Source of the DNA: Streptomyces bungoensis
Lineage (GTDB): Bacteria; Actinomycetota; Actinomycetes; Streptomycetales; Streptomycetaceae
Assembly (NCBI RefSeq): GCF_001514215.1
Contig: NZ_KQ948864.1
Coordinates: forward strand, 29,558 to 93,557
Direction of reading: 5' to 3'
Length of the DNA: 64,000 bases
A model generated the notes under the pieces. It saw nothing but the letters and a program-made list of their open reading frames with translations, did no database searches and had not been told where the DNA came from. This document shows, one piece after another, positions 33,084 through 41,420 of this stretch. Made by a program: the position numbers and the translations under genes. Each line of letters opens with the position of its first letter. Position 1 is the stretch's first letter.

Positions 33084-34877
33084 TCAATCCGCCACAGCGT
33101 AGGCCTGCGCGCCGCGCGGGCTGGCCGCAGCCGTGACCATGTCGTCGCTGCTCAGAGCCGTGGCGCAGACCTTGCTCAGACTGTAGTCGGCGACCGTGCG
33201 CACCTGGTGGCCGCGCCGCCGCAGTTCCTCGATGGTTTCCTGAGGCATCCCCTCTTCCAGGACGACCGTCCCGGGGGCGAAGCGTCGGGGGGTGAAGGAC
33301 GTCGGTACGTGGTCGGTGTGGAAGGTCCGCGCCTCGACGGCCTCCTGGAGTCCCATGCCGTGCTCGGTGTGGCGCAGGAAGAACTGCAGGGTCCACTGGT
33401 CCTGCTGGTCGCCGCCCGGTGTGCCGAAGGCGAGGCAGGGTCGGCCGTCCCGGAGCACCAGGGTCGGGCTGAGGGTGGTGCGCGGGCGCTTGCCGGGAGC
33501 CAGCGCGTTGGCGTGCCCCCGGGTCAGCGTGGCCATCTGCCCCCGGGTGCCGAGCGGGAACCCGAGGCCCGGCACCACCGGCGAGCTCTTCAGCCAGCCT
33601 CCGCTGGGGGTGGCGACGACCATGTTCCCGCGGGCGTCGGCGGCCGTGACGCAGCAGGTGTCGCCCCGGGCGGCCGTGGAACGCACCACGGCTGGGATGC
33701 CTTCCTCCAGCTCACCGAGCCATGCGGGGCCGGCGGGGCCCGCGGACTCGTCGTGGACCGGGGGCAGCACCGGCGTCCGGCCGCCGGGCGAGCCCGGTCG
33801 CAGTGCGGTGGAGGCCTCCCGGCCGATCAGTTCGCGGCGGGTCGCGGTGTAGGCGGGGTCGAGCAGGTCGTCGACCGGCACGTCGGCGTGGGCGGGGTCG
33901 CCGTACCAGGCCTCGCGGTCGGCGAAGGCCAGTTTGGCCGCCTCGGTGACCGTGTGCAGGAACTCGGCGCTCACCGGTCCCATGGCGGCCAGGTCGAAGC
34001 CTTGGAGCAGCGCGAGCTGCTGGAGGAAGACCGGGCCCTGCGACCAGGGACCGGGCTTGTGCACCGACAGGCCGCGGTGGTCCAGGCACAGCGAGGGCTC
34101 GACCGTGGCGCGCCAGCCGGCCAGGTCCGCCCCGGTGAGCAGGCCGCGGTGGCGGCGGCCGGTGGCGTCGATCTCCTCGGCGGTGGCAAGGTAGCGGTCG
34201 ATGGCCTCGGCCACGAAGCCCTCGTAGAAGGCGCGCAGGGCCGCGTCGATCTGCTTGTCGCGGTCGGCGCCGGCCGCTCCGGCCTCGTCGAGGAGGCGCC
34301 GGTAGGTCCGGGCCAGGTCGGGGTTGGTCATGCGCTGACCGGGCCGGGGCGCGGCCCCGCGGACCAGGTACGTGCGACCGGACTCCGTCCACTCCTCGCG
34401 GAAGAGCTCCCGCAGCGCCCCGATCATCGCCGCCGCCTTGGGGAGCAGCGGGTACCCGTGTTCGGCGTAGCCGATGGCCGGCTCCAGGACGTCCTTCAGG
34501 CGCAGGGTGCCGTACTCGGCGAGGACGCGCAGCCACGCGCCGAAGGCGCCGGGCACCACCGCGGGCAGCAGGCCCGAGCCGGGCACCACGGAGAGGCCGA
34601 GCTGCTCGAACCTGTCGATGGTCGCCGCCCGGGGCATGGGGCCCTGGCCGCAGACGACGTCGACCCGGCCGGACCCGGCCCGGTGGGCGAGGACGGGTAC
34701 GTCTCCGCCGGGCCCGTTGAGGTGGGGTTCCACGACCTGGATGACGAACGCGGCGGCGACGGCCGCGTCGAACGCGTTGCCGCCCTTGTCGTACATGCGC
34801 AAGCCCGCGGACGAGGCCAGCCAGTGGGTCGAGGCGACCGCGCCCCGGGTGCCGCGCAGTTCTGGACGGAACAACAC
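33084..34877 (-). CDS. tomL: Gamma-glutamyltranspeptidase-like C-C hydrolase (TomL)
   Basis: A 597-residue protein from the GTG at 34877 behind AGAGGAACC. The Ntn-hydrolase features of gamma-glutamyltranspeptidases are present: GGNAFDAAVAAAFVIQVVEP, HLNGPGGD, and the autoprocessing/catalytic Thr in ARGDTCCVTAADARGN, followed by GGWLKSSPVVPGLGFPLGTR. In PBD, lincomycin and hormaomycin pathways this homologue cleaves a C-C bond of the cyclised DOPA-cleavage product and does not act on glutathione. No secretion signal is seen, consistent with that cytoplasmic role and unlike ordinary GGT. It lies first to the right of tomM and is followed upstream by the other alkyl-proline genes. Confidence 0.9.
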   Translation of the reverse strand: MLFRPELRGTRGAVASTHWLASSAGLRMYDKGGNAFDAAVAAAFVIQVVEPHLNGPGGDVPVLAHRAGSGRVDVVCGQGPMPRAATIDRFEQLGLSVVPGSGLLPAVVPGAFGAWLRVLAEYGTLRLKDVLEPAIGYAEHGYPLLPKAAAMIGALRELFREEWTESGRTYLVRGAAPRPGQRMTNPDLARTYRRLLDEAGAAGADRDKQIDAALRAFYEGFVAEAIDRYLATAEEIDATGRRHRGLLTGADLAGWRATVEPSLCLDHRGLSVHKPGPWSQGPVFLQQLALLQGFDLAAMGPVSAEFLHTVTEAAKLAFADREAWYGDPAHADVPVDDLLDPAYTATRRELIGREASTALRPGSPGGRTPVLPPVHDESAGPAGPAWLGELEEGIPAVVRSTAARGDTCCVTAADARGNMVVATPSGGWLKSSPVVPGLGFPLGTRGQMATLTRGHANALAPGKRPRTTLSPTLVLRDGRPCLAFGTPGGDQQDQWTLQFFLRHTEHGMGLQEAVEARTFHTDHVPTSFTPRRFAPGTVVLEEGMPQETIEELRRRGHQVRTVADYSLSKVCATALSSDDMVTAAASPRGAQAYAVAD

Positions 34878-34904
34878 AGTCGGGTTCCTCTCCTCTTCGT
34901 ACCA

Positions 34905-34959
34905 GTTCTTCTTCGGCGGGTTCTTCTTCGTCGAGCTCTCCGTGACGAGCTCTCCGTCC
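34905..34959 (+). repeat. Two short tandem duplications in the tomK-tomL spacer
   Basis: GTTCTTCTTCG occurs at 34905-34915 and 34920-34930. CGAGCTCTCCGTGA at 34932-34945 is followed at once by CGAGCTCTCCGTCC at 34946-34959. The 105-bp spacer is the longest gap inside the tomH-tomL gene run. Confidence 0.7.
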
Positions 34960-34982
34960 CGTGTGGTGCGTGGAGCGGTGGT

Positions 34983-35858
34983 TCAGCGAGCGACGGCCGC
35001 CGTGCGGGGCAGGTGCATGCGGCCGGCGCCGGTGGCCGCGACCTCTCCGGTCACCTCGGCCGCCACCGCCCGGCCCCCGCGCACGGTCACGGCGCAGTCG
35101 AGCCGGGCCGGGCGGCCCAGTACCGCCCCCTGCCGGACCTGGTACGCGCTGGTGCCGTCCACCACTGGCACCAGTCCCGCACGGACGAGCCAGGCGCCCA
35201 GGCCGAGGGCCGCGGAGGCGCACGCCGGGTCCTCCGGCATGCCGTACCCGGGAGCGAACACCCGCACGTCGGCCCGCTGCCGGCGGCTGTCGTAGGCGAC
35301 CACCACCGCGTCGGGGCAGTCGTCCCACACCGGGTGCGCCGCCTGGTGCACGGCGCGGGCGACCGCCCCGCTCGCGACGGGCAGCACGTGGAACGCCGGC
35401 CCGAAACCGGTCACGCACGGCTCGGCCACCAGGTCGTCCCCGGTCAGTCCGCACGCTTCCAGCAGCGGTTCCGCGTCCCAGGCGGCGGGCGGCGCGGGCT
35501 CACCGCGCACGGCGAGCGTGGCGCGGTGGGCGCTCGCGCGCACCGTCATCAGCCGCCCGCCGCACTCCTGGACCAGCTCCCCCGCCCGCAGCCGGCCCAG
35601 GCGGACCAGGGTGGCGGCCGTGCCGACGGCGGAGTGCCCGCCGTACGGCGACTCCCGCTGCGGGGTGAAGACCCGGACCCGGTGGGTGGCAGCGACCGTC
35701 CCGGGGGGCAGGACGAACGCGGTCTCGGTGAGACCGACCTCGCGGGCGACGGCCTGCATGCCGGCGTCGTCGAGTGCGCTCGCGTCCGGGACGACCCCGA
35801 GCGCGCAGCCCTCGAACGGGGTGCCGGTGAACATGTCGACGATCTCGTAGTCGATCAC
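34983..35858 (-). CDS. tomK: PhzF-family isomerase (TomK)
   Basis: A protein of 291 residues from the GTG at 35858, which overlaps the TGA of tomJ in a GTGA. The PhzF/diaminopimelate-epimerase-like fold shows YEIVDMFTGTPFEGCALGVV, the catalytic Glu of EVGLTETAFVLPPG, RVFTPQRESPYGGHSAVGTA and the second-lobe RVFAPGYGMPEDPACASAAL. In this pathway PhzF homologues isomerise a double bond in the pyrroline intermediate. The enzyme is not part of a phenazine pathway here: PhzD, PhzG and PhzB homologues are absent. It sits in a tight run with tomJ, tomI and tomH. Confidence 0.88.
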   Translation of the reverse strand: MIDYEIVDMFTGTPFEGCALGVVPDASALDDAGMQAVAREVGLTETAFVLPPGTVAATHRVRVFTPQRESPYGGHSAVGTAATLVRLGRLRAGELVQECGGRLMTVRASAHRATLAVRGEPAPPAAWDAEPLLEACGLTGDDLVAEPCVTGFGPAFHVLPVASGAVARAVHQAAHPVWDDCPDAVVVAYDSRRQRADVRVFAPGYGMPEDPACASAALGLGAWLVRAGLVPVVDGTSAYQVRQGAVLGRPARLDCAVTVRGGRAVAAEVTGEVAATGAGRMHLPRTAAVAR

Positions 35859-36754
35859 GGCTGCTCCTCGCTCCGGACGGTCAGCACGTCGCGTGCGATC
35901 CGCTCCAGCACCCGCACGCTGCCCCGGTAGGGGAAGGACGGCCGGGGCCAGTGCACGACGAAGTCGGTGACGCCGAGCTCGCCGAAGCGTCCGACGGCGT
36001 CGCGGTACGCCTCGACGGAGTCGAGGGTGCCGCCCACCATGGCACCGGTGAGCAGCAGCCGGCGCAAGGTGGCGGGGTCGCGTCCGGACCGCTCGCACGC
36101 CTCGTCCAGGCGTGCCAGCTGCTCCTTGATCTCCGGCAGCGTCTCCTCGTACGGCCGGGCGTCGAAGTCGCCGGGCCGCCCCGCGGTGACCCACAGATCG
36201 GCGTGGCGAGCCGCCAGCCGCATGCCGCGCGGTCCGGTCGCCGCGATGGCGAACGACACCCGGGGCGCGCCCAGGCAGCCCGGGTGCATGGGGACCTCCC
36301 GGACGTCGTAGTGGGTGCCCGTGTACGTGGTGCTGCGCCGGGTCAGCAGTTCGTCGAGCAGCTCCACGAACTCGGCGAAACGGTCGGCACGTTGCCGTGG
36401 GGAGTAGGCGGTCGGGTCCACGACGCGGTCGTCGAGGCCGCCGGCTCCGGCTCCCAGCCCGCAGATGAAGCGGCCGCCGGCGATGTCCTCGAGCGTCATC
36501 ACGTCCTTGGCCAGCGTCACCGGGTGCCGGTAGGTGGGGGTGGCCACCATGGTGCCCACGGTGAGGGTGGAGGTGGCCTCGGCCGCCGCCGCCAGGGTGG
36601 GCACGGCACCGAACCAGGGTTCGTCGCGCAGCCACCGCCACATCAGCTGGTCGTAGGTCCAGGCGTGGTCGAAGCCGAACTCCTCTGCGCGGACCCACTG
36701 TTCGCGGGCCCGTGACCAGCGCTGTTCGGGCAGGACGACGACTCCGTGCCGCAC
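35855..36754 (-). CDS. tomJ: F420-dependent LLM-class oxidoreductase (TomJ)
   Basis: A 299-residue luciferase-like monooxygenase-fold protein from the GTG at 36754. Family features include EEFGFDHAWTYDQLMWRWLR, GTMVATPTYRHPVTLAKDVM and GGRFICGLGAGAGGLDDRVV. Related LmbY/TomJ proteins use reduced F420 to reduce the pyrroline diene in alkyl-proline biosynthesis. Gene order (TomI, TomJ, TomK) and the overlap with tomK support this. F420 biosynthesis genes are not in the window and are presumed chromosomal. Confidence 0.88.
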   Translation of the reverse strand: MRHGVVVLPEQRWSRAREQWVRAEEFGFDHAWTYDQLMWRWLRDEPWFGAVPTLAAAAEATSTLTVGTMVATPTYRHPVTLAKDVMTLEDIAGGRFICGLGAGAGGLDDRVVDPTAYSPRQRADRFAEFVELLDELLTRRSTTYTGTHYDVREVPMHPGCLGAPRVSFAIAATGPRGMRLAARHADLWVTAGRPGDFDARPYEETLPEIKEQLARLDEACERSGRDPATLRRLLLTGAMVGGTLDSVEAYRDAVGRFGELGVTDFVVHWPRPSFPYRGSVRVLERIARDVLTVRSEEQP

Positions 36755-36799
36755 GGTCCGTCAGCTCCTCTCCTGTCGTGTGTTCCGGGGGGCGCGGGC

Positions 36800-37753
36800 T
36801 CAGCGGGCGATGCTGCCGTGGAGCAACCGCCCGTCGAGCGCGGCCGCCAGGCCGTCGACGCGGGCGAGCACGGCGTCGAAGTCGCGTTCGCAGGCCCGGG
36901 CGTCCTCGCCGCGCAGTTCCTCCGGGAGCGCGGCGTCCTCGGGCTCGGTCAGTCCGGGGTACAGGCCGTTGACCGAGACGTCCAGGCGCACCGCGGTCAG
37001 CCGGCGCCGAAGCTGGTCGAGCACATCGGCGGTCGGCACGTCGGCGCGCAGGGTGAGGAAGTAGTTGTCGTAGACCAGCGACTGCAGCCGGGGGTCGTGG
37101 GGCCGGGCCGCCGGGACGGTGTCCTGGAGCAGGGACCTGCCGCCGGGCACGAGCTTCGCGGCGACGCCCGAGTGCACCAGGTGGTAGAGGCGGACCTCGT
37201 CGGCCAGCCGTCCGCCCTCGGGGGTGTCGTGCCACGGTGTCTTCCTGCCGCGCAGCAGCCGGCGGACGGGGGCGAAGTCCGGTGCCCAGGTGCCGCTGAA
37301 GCCGCGGTGCTGCAGGAACATGCTGGGCCGGATGACGTCGCCGTAGACGTCCTCGGGGCAGGAGCTGGTGTAGAGCAGCATCGCCGTGTAGGCCCGGGTG
37401 AGTTCCGTCATGGCCTCCAACGAGGGGGCGGGGTCCGGCCGCTCGTGCGCCTGGTGCAGCGCGTGGCCGAGCAGCTGCCAGACGGCGAAGGTCACCTGGT
37501 GCCCGGTGATCCAGCGGAACCAGAAGAGCTGGTGGGCCAGTTCGGGGAGGCCGGGAGCCGGTCCGGTGCGCGGGCAGGGTGGCCCGGCCGCACCGGTGGC
37601 GGGCTCGGCGCACAGCACGTCCGGGACGTCGGCCGCGGGCCGGTGCGGCGGTTCGGGCAGGGTCAGCGGCTCCAGGCCGTAGGGGAAGTCCCCGAAGTCC
37701 CAGCCCTCGGCCACCGGCAGTTCGGTGACGGTCCTGTGCGGTCCGGCGCTCAT
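36800..37753 (-). CDS. tomI: Heme-dependent L-tyrosine 3-hydroxylase (TomI)
   Basis: A protein of 317 residues; its ATG overlaps the TGA of tomH. The opening EGWDFGDFPYGLEPLTLPEP and the heme-pocket helix FWFRWITGHQVTFAVWQLL are hallmarks of the LmbB2/SibU/Orf13 family, histidine-ligated heme proteins related to tryptophan 2,3-dioxygenase that hydroxylate tyrosine to L-DOPA with peroxide. The His of TGHQ is a candidate heme ligand. This is the committing step of the alkyl-proline branch, and the DOPA-cleaving TomH is encoded directly upstream. Confidence 0.88.
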   Translation of the reverse strand: MSAGPHRTVTELPVAEGWDFGDFPYGLEPLTLPEPPHRPAADVPDVLCAEPATGAAGPPCPRTGPAPGLPELAHQLFWFRWITGHQVTFAVWQLLGHALHQAHERPDPAPSLEAMTELTRAYTAMLLYTSSCPEDVYGDVIRPSMFLQHRGFSGTWAPDFAPVRRLLRGRKTPWHDTPEGGRLADEVRLYHLVHSGVAAKLVPGGRSLLQDTVPAARPHDPRLQSLVYDNYFLTLRADVPTADVLDQLRRRLTAVRLDVSVNGLYPGLTEPEDAALPEELRGEDARACERDFDAVLARVDGLAAALDGRLLHGSIAR

Positions 37754-38250
37754 GCGGCACCCCCCGGGACGTAGGTGAACTCGAACTCCAGGCCGTTGGG
37801 GTCGAACAGGTAGCAGCTGTGCACCCCGTCGGCGTCGACCACGATGTCGGTGGGCTGCTCGTCGGTCGCGAAGTGGTAGCGGCCCGAGCGGTACAGGTTC
37901 AGCCAGCGGTCGCGCCAGGCCCGCAGCTCCTCGGGGGAGCCGGCGGCGAGGCAGACGTGCTGGAACTGGGCCTTGTTGCCGCCGGGCAGCACCGGCTCGT
38001 GCCCGGTGCGTTCGAACAGGTGGAAGCGGACGTCGGCGACGCTGACCTCGGTGAGCCGGGTGATGCCCGGGAGCCTGCTGAGGGTGAGGTCCGAGAAGGT
38101 GGTGAGCGTCCACGTCTCGGCGCAGCCGAAGAAGTCCTTGTACCAGGCCAGGCAGTTGTCCAGGTCGCCGGTCTGGACGCCCAGGTGGTGCATCGCCGGG
38201 ACCAGTTTCGCGGGGGGTGCCTCCATGGTGGGGGCCGAGCTTTCTCGCAC
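37750..38250 (-). CDS. tomH: L-DOPA 2,3-extradiol dioxygenase, VOC fold (TomH)
   Basis: A protein of 166 residues; the GTG at 38250 follows AAGGAGTGTCACACC. The single VOC domain has metal-ligand candidates His in AMHHLGVQTGDLDNCLAWYK, His in AQFQHVCLAAGS and Glu in GLEFEFTYVPGG. It matches the LmbB1/SibV/Orf12 family, which opens the DOPA ring at the 2,3 bond; the product cyclises to a five-membered ring. First gene of the leftward tomH-I-J-K-L run, behind a TTGACT-N17-CTAGCC promoter and divergent from tomG. Confidence 0.88.
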   Translation of the reverse strand: MRESSAPTMEAPPAKLVPAMHHLGVQTGDLDNCLAWYKDFFGCAETWTLTTFSDLTLSRLPGITRLTEVSVADVRFHLFERTGHEPVLPGGNKAQFQHVCLAAGSPEELRAWRDRWLNLYRSGRYHFATDEQPTDIVVDADGVHSCYLFDPNGLEFEFTYVPGGAA

Positions 38251-38285
38251 GGTGTGACACTCCTTGACGGGATGGTTTATCGCAT

Positions 38286-38329
38286 GGTTCCGAATAGAGA
38301 GGCTAGGGAGCGGCGAAGACCGCAGTCAA
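38286..38329 (-). promoter_or_regulatory. Predicted tomH promoter with weak operator-like site
   Basis: On the minus strand TTGACT (38329-38324), a 17-bp spacer and CTAGCC (38306-38301) form a good sigma-70-type promoter. The overlapping GGTTCCGAATAGAGAGGC (38286-38303) matches the MarR-region site GGTTTCCAATAGGAAATC at 12 of 18 positions. Confidence 0.5.
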
Positions 38330-38493
38330 TGCCGTACCCAAAGAATTGAAGGATACCCCCAAGAAACTTCTCTAATTCACTGATCCGGAATTCAGGGCAG
38401 CCTGGATCAGGCCGCTGACCTGCACATTCAACAGATCCGCGACAGCATTACAGCCGAATCGCGCTCTTGCCACCCACGATTTTCTCGTGAATT

Positions 38494-39171
38494 ATGGCGG
38501 TCATGGAACAAGAGCGATGGAACAGTGTCGACGCCTACTTCAGCTCCCTTCTCGTGAAGGAGGACGAAGCACTTTCGAAAGCCGCCAGGGCCCATGAGGA
38601 CTTCGATCTGCCGGACCTGGCCGTCAGTGCCCCGCAGGGCAAGCTGCTGCATCTGCTGGCGCGTATCGGCCAGGCGCGGCGCATCCTGGAGATCGGTACC
38701 TTCGGCGGCTACAGCAGCATCTGGCTGGCCCGCGCGCTGCCGCCGGACGGCCGTCTGGTCACCATCGAGTGGGAGCGGTCCTTCGCCGACGCGGCCGCGT
38801 CCCGCCTCGCCGAGGCGGGGGTCGCCCACCTCGTCGAACAGCACGTCGGCCGGGCGCTGGACATCCTGCCCGCCCTGGACCGGCCCGGTACCACCCCCTT
38901 CGACATGGTGTTCGTGGACGCCAACAAGCCCGACATCCCCGAGTACTTCACCTGGGCGCTGAAGCTGTCCCGGCCGGGCGCGGTGGTCGTCGTCGACAAC
39001 GTCGTCCTGGGCGGCGCGGTGACCGACCCGGACCACACGGACGCCGGTGTCCAGGGGGTGCGCCGGTTCCACGAGCTGCTGGCCGGCCGCACGGACGTCA
39101 CCGCCACCTCGATCCAGACCGTCGGCACCAAGGGGTACGACGGCTTCACGCTGGCCCTGATCACCGGTTGA
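38494..39171 (+). CDS. tomG: SAM-dependent catechol O-methyltransferase (TomG)
   Basis: A 225-residue protein of the CCoAOMT/COMT-like family (Methyltransf_3). The SAM site is RILEIGTFGGYSSIWLARAL, and metal-binding acidic residues occur in FDMVFVDANKPDIPEYF and AVVVVDNVVLGGAV. It should methylate the 5-hydroxyl of the dihydroxyanthranilate unit, giving the methoxy/hydroxy pattern of tomaymycin. It is the only methyltransferase in the cluster, so no C-methylation of the proline side chain is expected, consistent with an ethylidene product. The ATG at 38494 is used; an in-frame ATG at 38503 is possible. Confidence 0.87.
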   Translation: MAVMEQERWNSVDAYFSSLLVKEDEALSKAARAHEDFDLPDLAVSAPQGKLLHLLARIGQARRILEIGTFGGYSSIWLARALPPDGRLVTIEWERSFADAAASRLAEAGVAHLVEQHVGRALDILPALDRPGTTPFDMVFVDANKPDIPEYFTWALKLSRPGAVVVVDNVVLGGAVTDPDHTDAGVQGVRRFHELLAGRTDVTATSIQTVGTKGYDGFTLALITG

Positions 39172-39256
39172 GCCGGGTGGAGCGGCACGGGGCGGGCGGT
39201 CCTCCCCCGCCCCGTGCCGTGCCGTACCGTCCGGCTCGCCCGGCGGGCGGCGCCGC

Positions 39257-40828
39257 TCAGTCGATGTCGGGCGGCACCAGGTCGGGGGCCGTCCAGCCGT
39301 CCAGGTCGTACTCCGCCATGCACTGTTCGGCGAACCCCTTGTACTGGTCGACGAGGCCGGAGGCCGTCTGGGCGTGCAGCAGTTCGATGCGGACGCTCTC
39401 GTGGTTGCCGGAGTAGTTCCGCTCGTAGAGCTCGTGCCGTCCGGCGAACTCCGTGCCCACCGAGTCCCAGATGAGCTTCATGAGCTTGGCGCGCTCCACC
39501 GCCTCGTAGCCGCCCGAGCCCCGCATGAAGCGGTCCAGGTGGGGCCGGAGTTCGGGTTCCTGGAAGTCCTTGGCGGACGAGGTGAGGTAGATCAGACCGC
39601 TGCTGAGGTCCTGCATGATGATCTCGCGCACCCTCGGGTAGCCGACGGTCATGAACCACCGGTACGCCATGCCGTAGTCGAGGTTGGGCAGCAGGGCACC
39701 GTCGTGCCAGGGGTCCGGGTTGTGCGCCATCGCGTCGCTCAGCGCCCAGAACATGTTCCGCCAGGCGAGCACCTCACCGACCCGGGTCTGGATGCCCCGG
39801 AAGTCCTTGGTGCCGGTCACCTCCAGGCCCTTGAGCAACAGGCCCGCGAGGAAGTCGAGTTTGACGGCCAGCCGGGTCACGCCGTGGAAGGTCAGCCGGT
39901 GGGTGAATCCGGACGTCTGCAGGAACGTGCCGGCCCGCGCGGTGTCCCCGTAGATGAGGACGTTCTCCCACGGGATCTTGACCTTGTCCAGGATGAAGAT
40001 GGTGTCGTTCTCGTCGAGCCGGCTCGACAGCGGGTAGTCGAACGGGCTGCCCATACGGCTCGCGGCCAGTTCGTAGGACTGGCGGCAGACCAGCTTCACA
40101 CCGGGCGCCCCCAGGGGCAGGGTGGCGACGAGGGCGAACTCCTTCTTCTTCACGGGCAGTCCGTAGTGCGCCACGAAGTTGAAGTGGGTGAGCGCCGATC
40201 CGGTCGCCACCACCTTGGCACCGCTGACCACCAGGCCGTCGTCGCACTCCTTCTCGACGTGCACGAAGACGTCGTCGACCTCGTCCGCGGGCCGGTGCCG
40301 GTCGACCGGCGGGTTGATCACCGCGTGGTTCCAGAACAGCACCTGCTCCTGGGCGGTGGCGTACCACCGGCGGGCGTTGTCCGCGAAGTCGCCGTAGTAT
40401 TCCGGGTTCGCTCCCAGTGTGACCAGGAAGCTGGCTTTGTAGTCGGGGCTGCGCCCCATCCAGCCGTAGGTCAGCCGGGCCCACTCGGCGATGGCGTCCC
40501 GGTCCCCCACCAGGTCCTGCACGCTGTGCGGCACCCGGTAGAACTTGTGGGTGAAGCCGTCGCTGCCGGTGTCGGTGGGCGCGGTGAGGGTGTCGTGGTG
40601 CTCGGGGTCGTGCAGGGCGTCGTACAGACGGGCCGTCATCCGGACGGTGTTGCGGAACGCCGGGTGCTTGGTGACGTCGTCGACCTTCTCGCCGTACGCC
40701 CAGATCTCCCGCCCGTCGCGGATGCTTTCGATGTACTCGTCCCCCGTCAGCGGCCGGGTGACCCGGGCGCCGCCGGCGGGCTCCCCGGCCGTGCCGGGAG
40801 CTGCGGACTGTCCGTTGTCGGGTGCCAT
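39257..40828 (-). CDS. tomF: HpaB-type FADH2-dependent monooxygenase (TomF)
   Basis: A 523-residue protein of the 4-hydroxyphenylacetate 3-monooxygenase oxygenase family. Typical segments are HPAFRNTVRMTARLYDALHD, LKDAx-like SSAKDFQEPELRPHLDRFMR and KLIWDSVGTEFAGRHELYER. Such enzymes use reduced flavin supplied by a partner reductase, here TomE encoded four bases upstream. The likely role is hydroxylation of anthranilate (or its carrier-bound form) at C-4, ortho to the other oxygen; timing is unknown. Confidence 0.88.
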   Translation of the reverse strand: MAPDNGQSAAPGTAGEPAGGARVTRPLTGDEYIESIRDGREIWAYGEKVDDVTKHPAFRNTVRMTARLYDALHDPEHHDTLTAPTDTGSDGFTHKFYRVPHSVQDLVGDRDAIAEWARLTYGWMGRSPDYKASFLVTLGANPEYYGDFADNARRWYATAQEQVLFWNHAVINPPVDRHRPADEVDDVFVHVEKECDDGLVVSGAKVVATGSALTHFNFVAHYGLPVKKKEFALVATLPLGAPGVKLVCRQSYELAASRMGSPFDYPLSSRLDENDTIFILDKVKIPWENVLIYGDTARAGTFLQTSGFTHRLTFHGVTRLAVKLDFLAGLLLKGLEVTGTKDFRGIQTRVGEVLAWRNMFWALSDAMAHNPDPWHDGALLPNLDYGMAYRWFMTVGYPRVREIIMQDLSSGLIYLTSSAKDFQEPELRPHLDRFMRGSGGYEAVERAKLMKLIWDSVGTEFAGRHELYERNYSGNHESVRIELLHAQTASGLVDQYKGFAEQCMAEYDLDGWTAPDLVPPDID

Positions 40829-40832
40829 GTCC

Positions 40833-41420
40833 CTACTTCCGTATCTGGTGATCGGTGACGAACTGCTCCATGGCCGGTCCGGGGCCGTCCAGACAGAGCG
40901 ACCACACCGCCGCGGGCCCCTGCGGCTGCGGCTCCTCCGGCATCAGACGGGGGAAGAGACCGCAGTGGAACAGCAGCGGGCGGCCCCCGGTCGCGGCGAA
41001 CTCCTCGACGCGGCCGACGTGCAGCGTGTGGTCGCCGCCGTCGTAGGTGCGCCACGGGCGGCACACCAGGTGGCCGAGCGTGCCGTCCAGCCGGGGCCGT
41101 TCGCCGTCGCCGTCCGCCCAGGGCACGGCGTGTGCCGAGGGGCGGCCGGCGAAGTGCAGCGCCAGGTCCTGCTGGTGCTCGCCGAGCAGGTTGACGACGA
41201 ACGGGCCGTCGTCCAGCAGGGCCGCCAGGCGGGTGCGGCGGTCCAGGGCGACCAGGGCGAGCGGCGGGTCGAGCGACACGGAGGTGAAGGAGTTCACCGT
41301 CGCCCCGTGCAGCAGGGTGCCGCGCCGGCAGGTCACGACCGTCACACCGGTCGCGAAGTGGCCGAGTGTGCGGCGCAGTTCCCGCGGGTCGACGGCGGGT
41401 GCGGTTCGGGTCGGGCTCAC
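40833..41420 (-). CDS. tomE: Flavin reductase, HpaC-type (TomE)
   Basis: A protein of 195 residues from the GTG at 41420, overlapping the tomD stop in a GTGA. The flavin-reductase fold shows RTLGHFATGVTVVTCRRGTL, GATVNSFTSVSLDPPLALVA and FVVNLLGEHQQDLALHFAGR. It provides free FADH2 for TomF. The pair follows tomC-tomD in one apparent transcript. Confidence 0.88.
   Translation of the reverse strand: MSPTRTAPAVDPRELRRTLGHFATGVTVVTCRRGTLLHGATVNSFTSVSLDPPLALVALDRRTRLAALLDDGPFVVNLLGEHQQDLALHFAGRPSAHAVPWADGDGERPRLDGTLGHLVCRPWRTYDGGDHTLHVGRVEEFAATGGRPLLFHCGLFPRLMPEEPQPQGPAAVWSLCLDGPGPAMEQFVTDHQIRK

Noticed and set aside
34983..35858. Phenazine cluster suggested by the PhzF-like, PhzE-like and DAHP synthase genes
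   Set aside because: No PhzA/B, PhzD or PhzG homologues are present, while tyrosine hydroxylase, DOPA dioxygenase, GGT-like hydrolase and an NRPS with terminal reductase define a pyrrolobenzodiazepine route.
38346..38376. Possible tomG promoter TTGAAG-N19-TCTAAT
   Set aside because: Spacing and -10 match are poor; tomG must have a promoter in this gap, but this one is not convincing enough to list.
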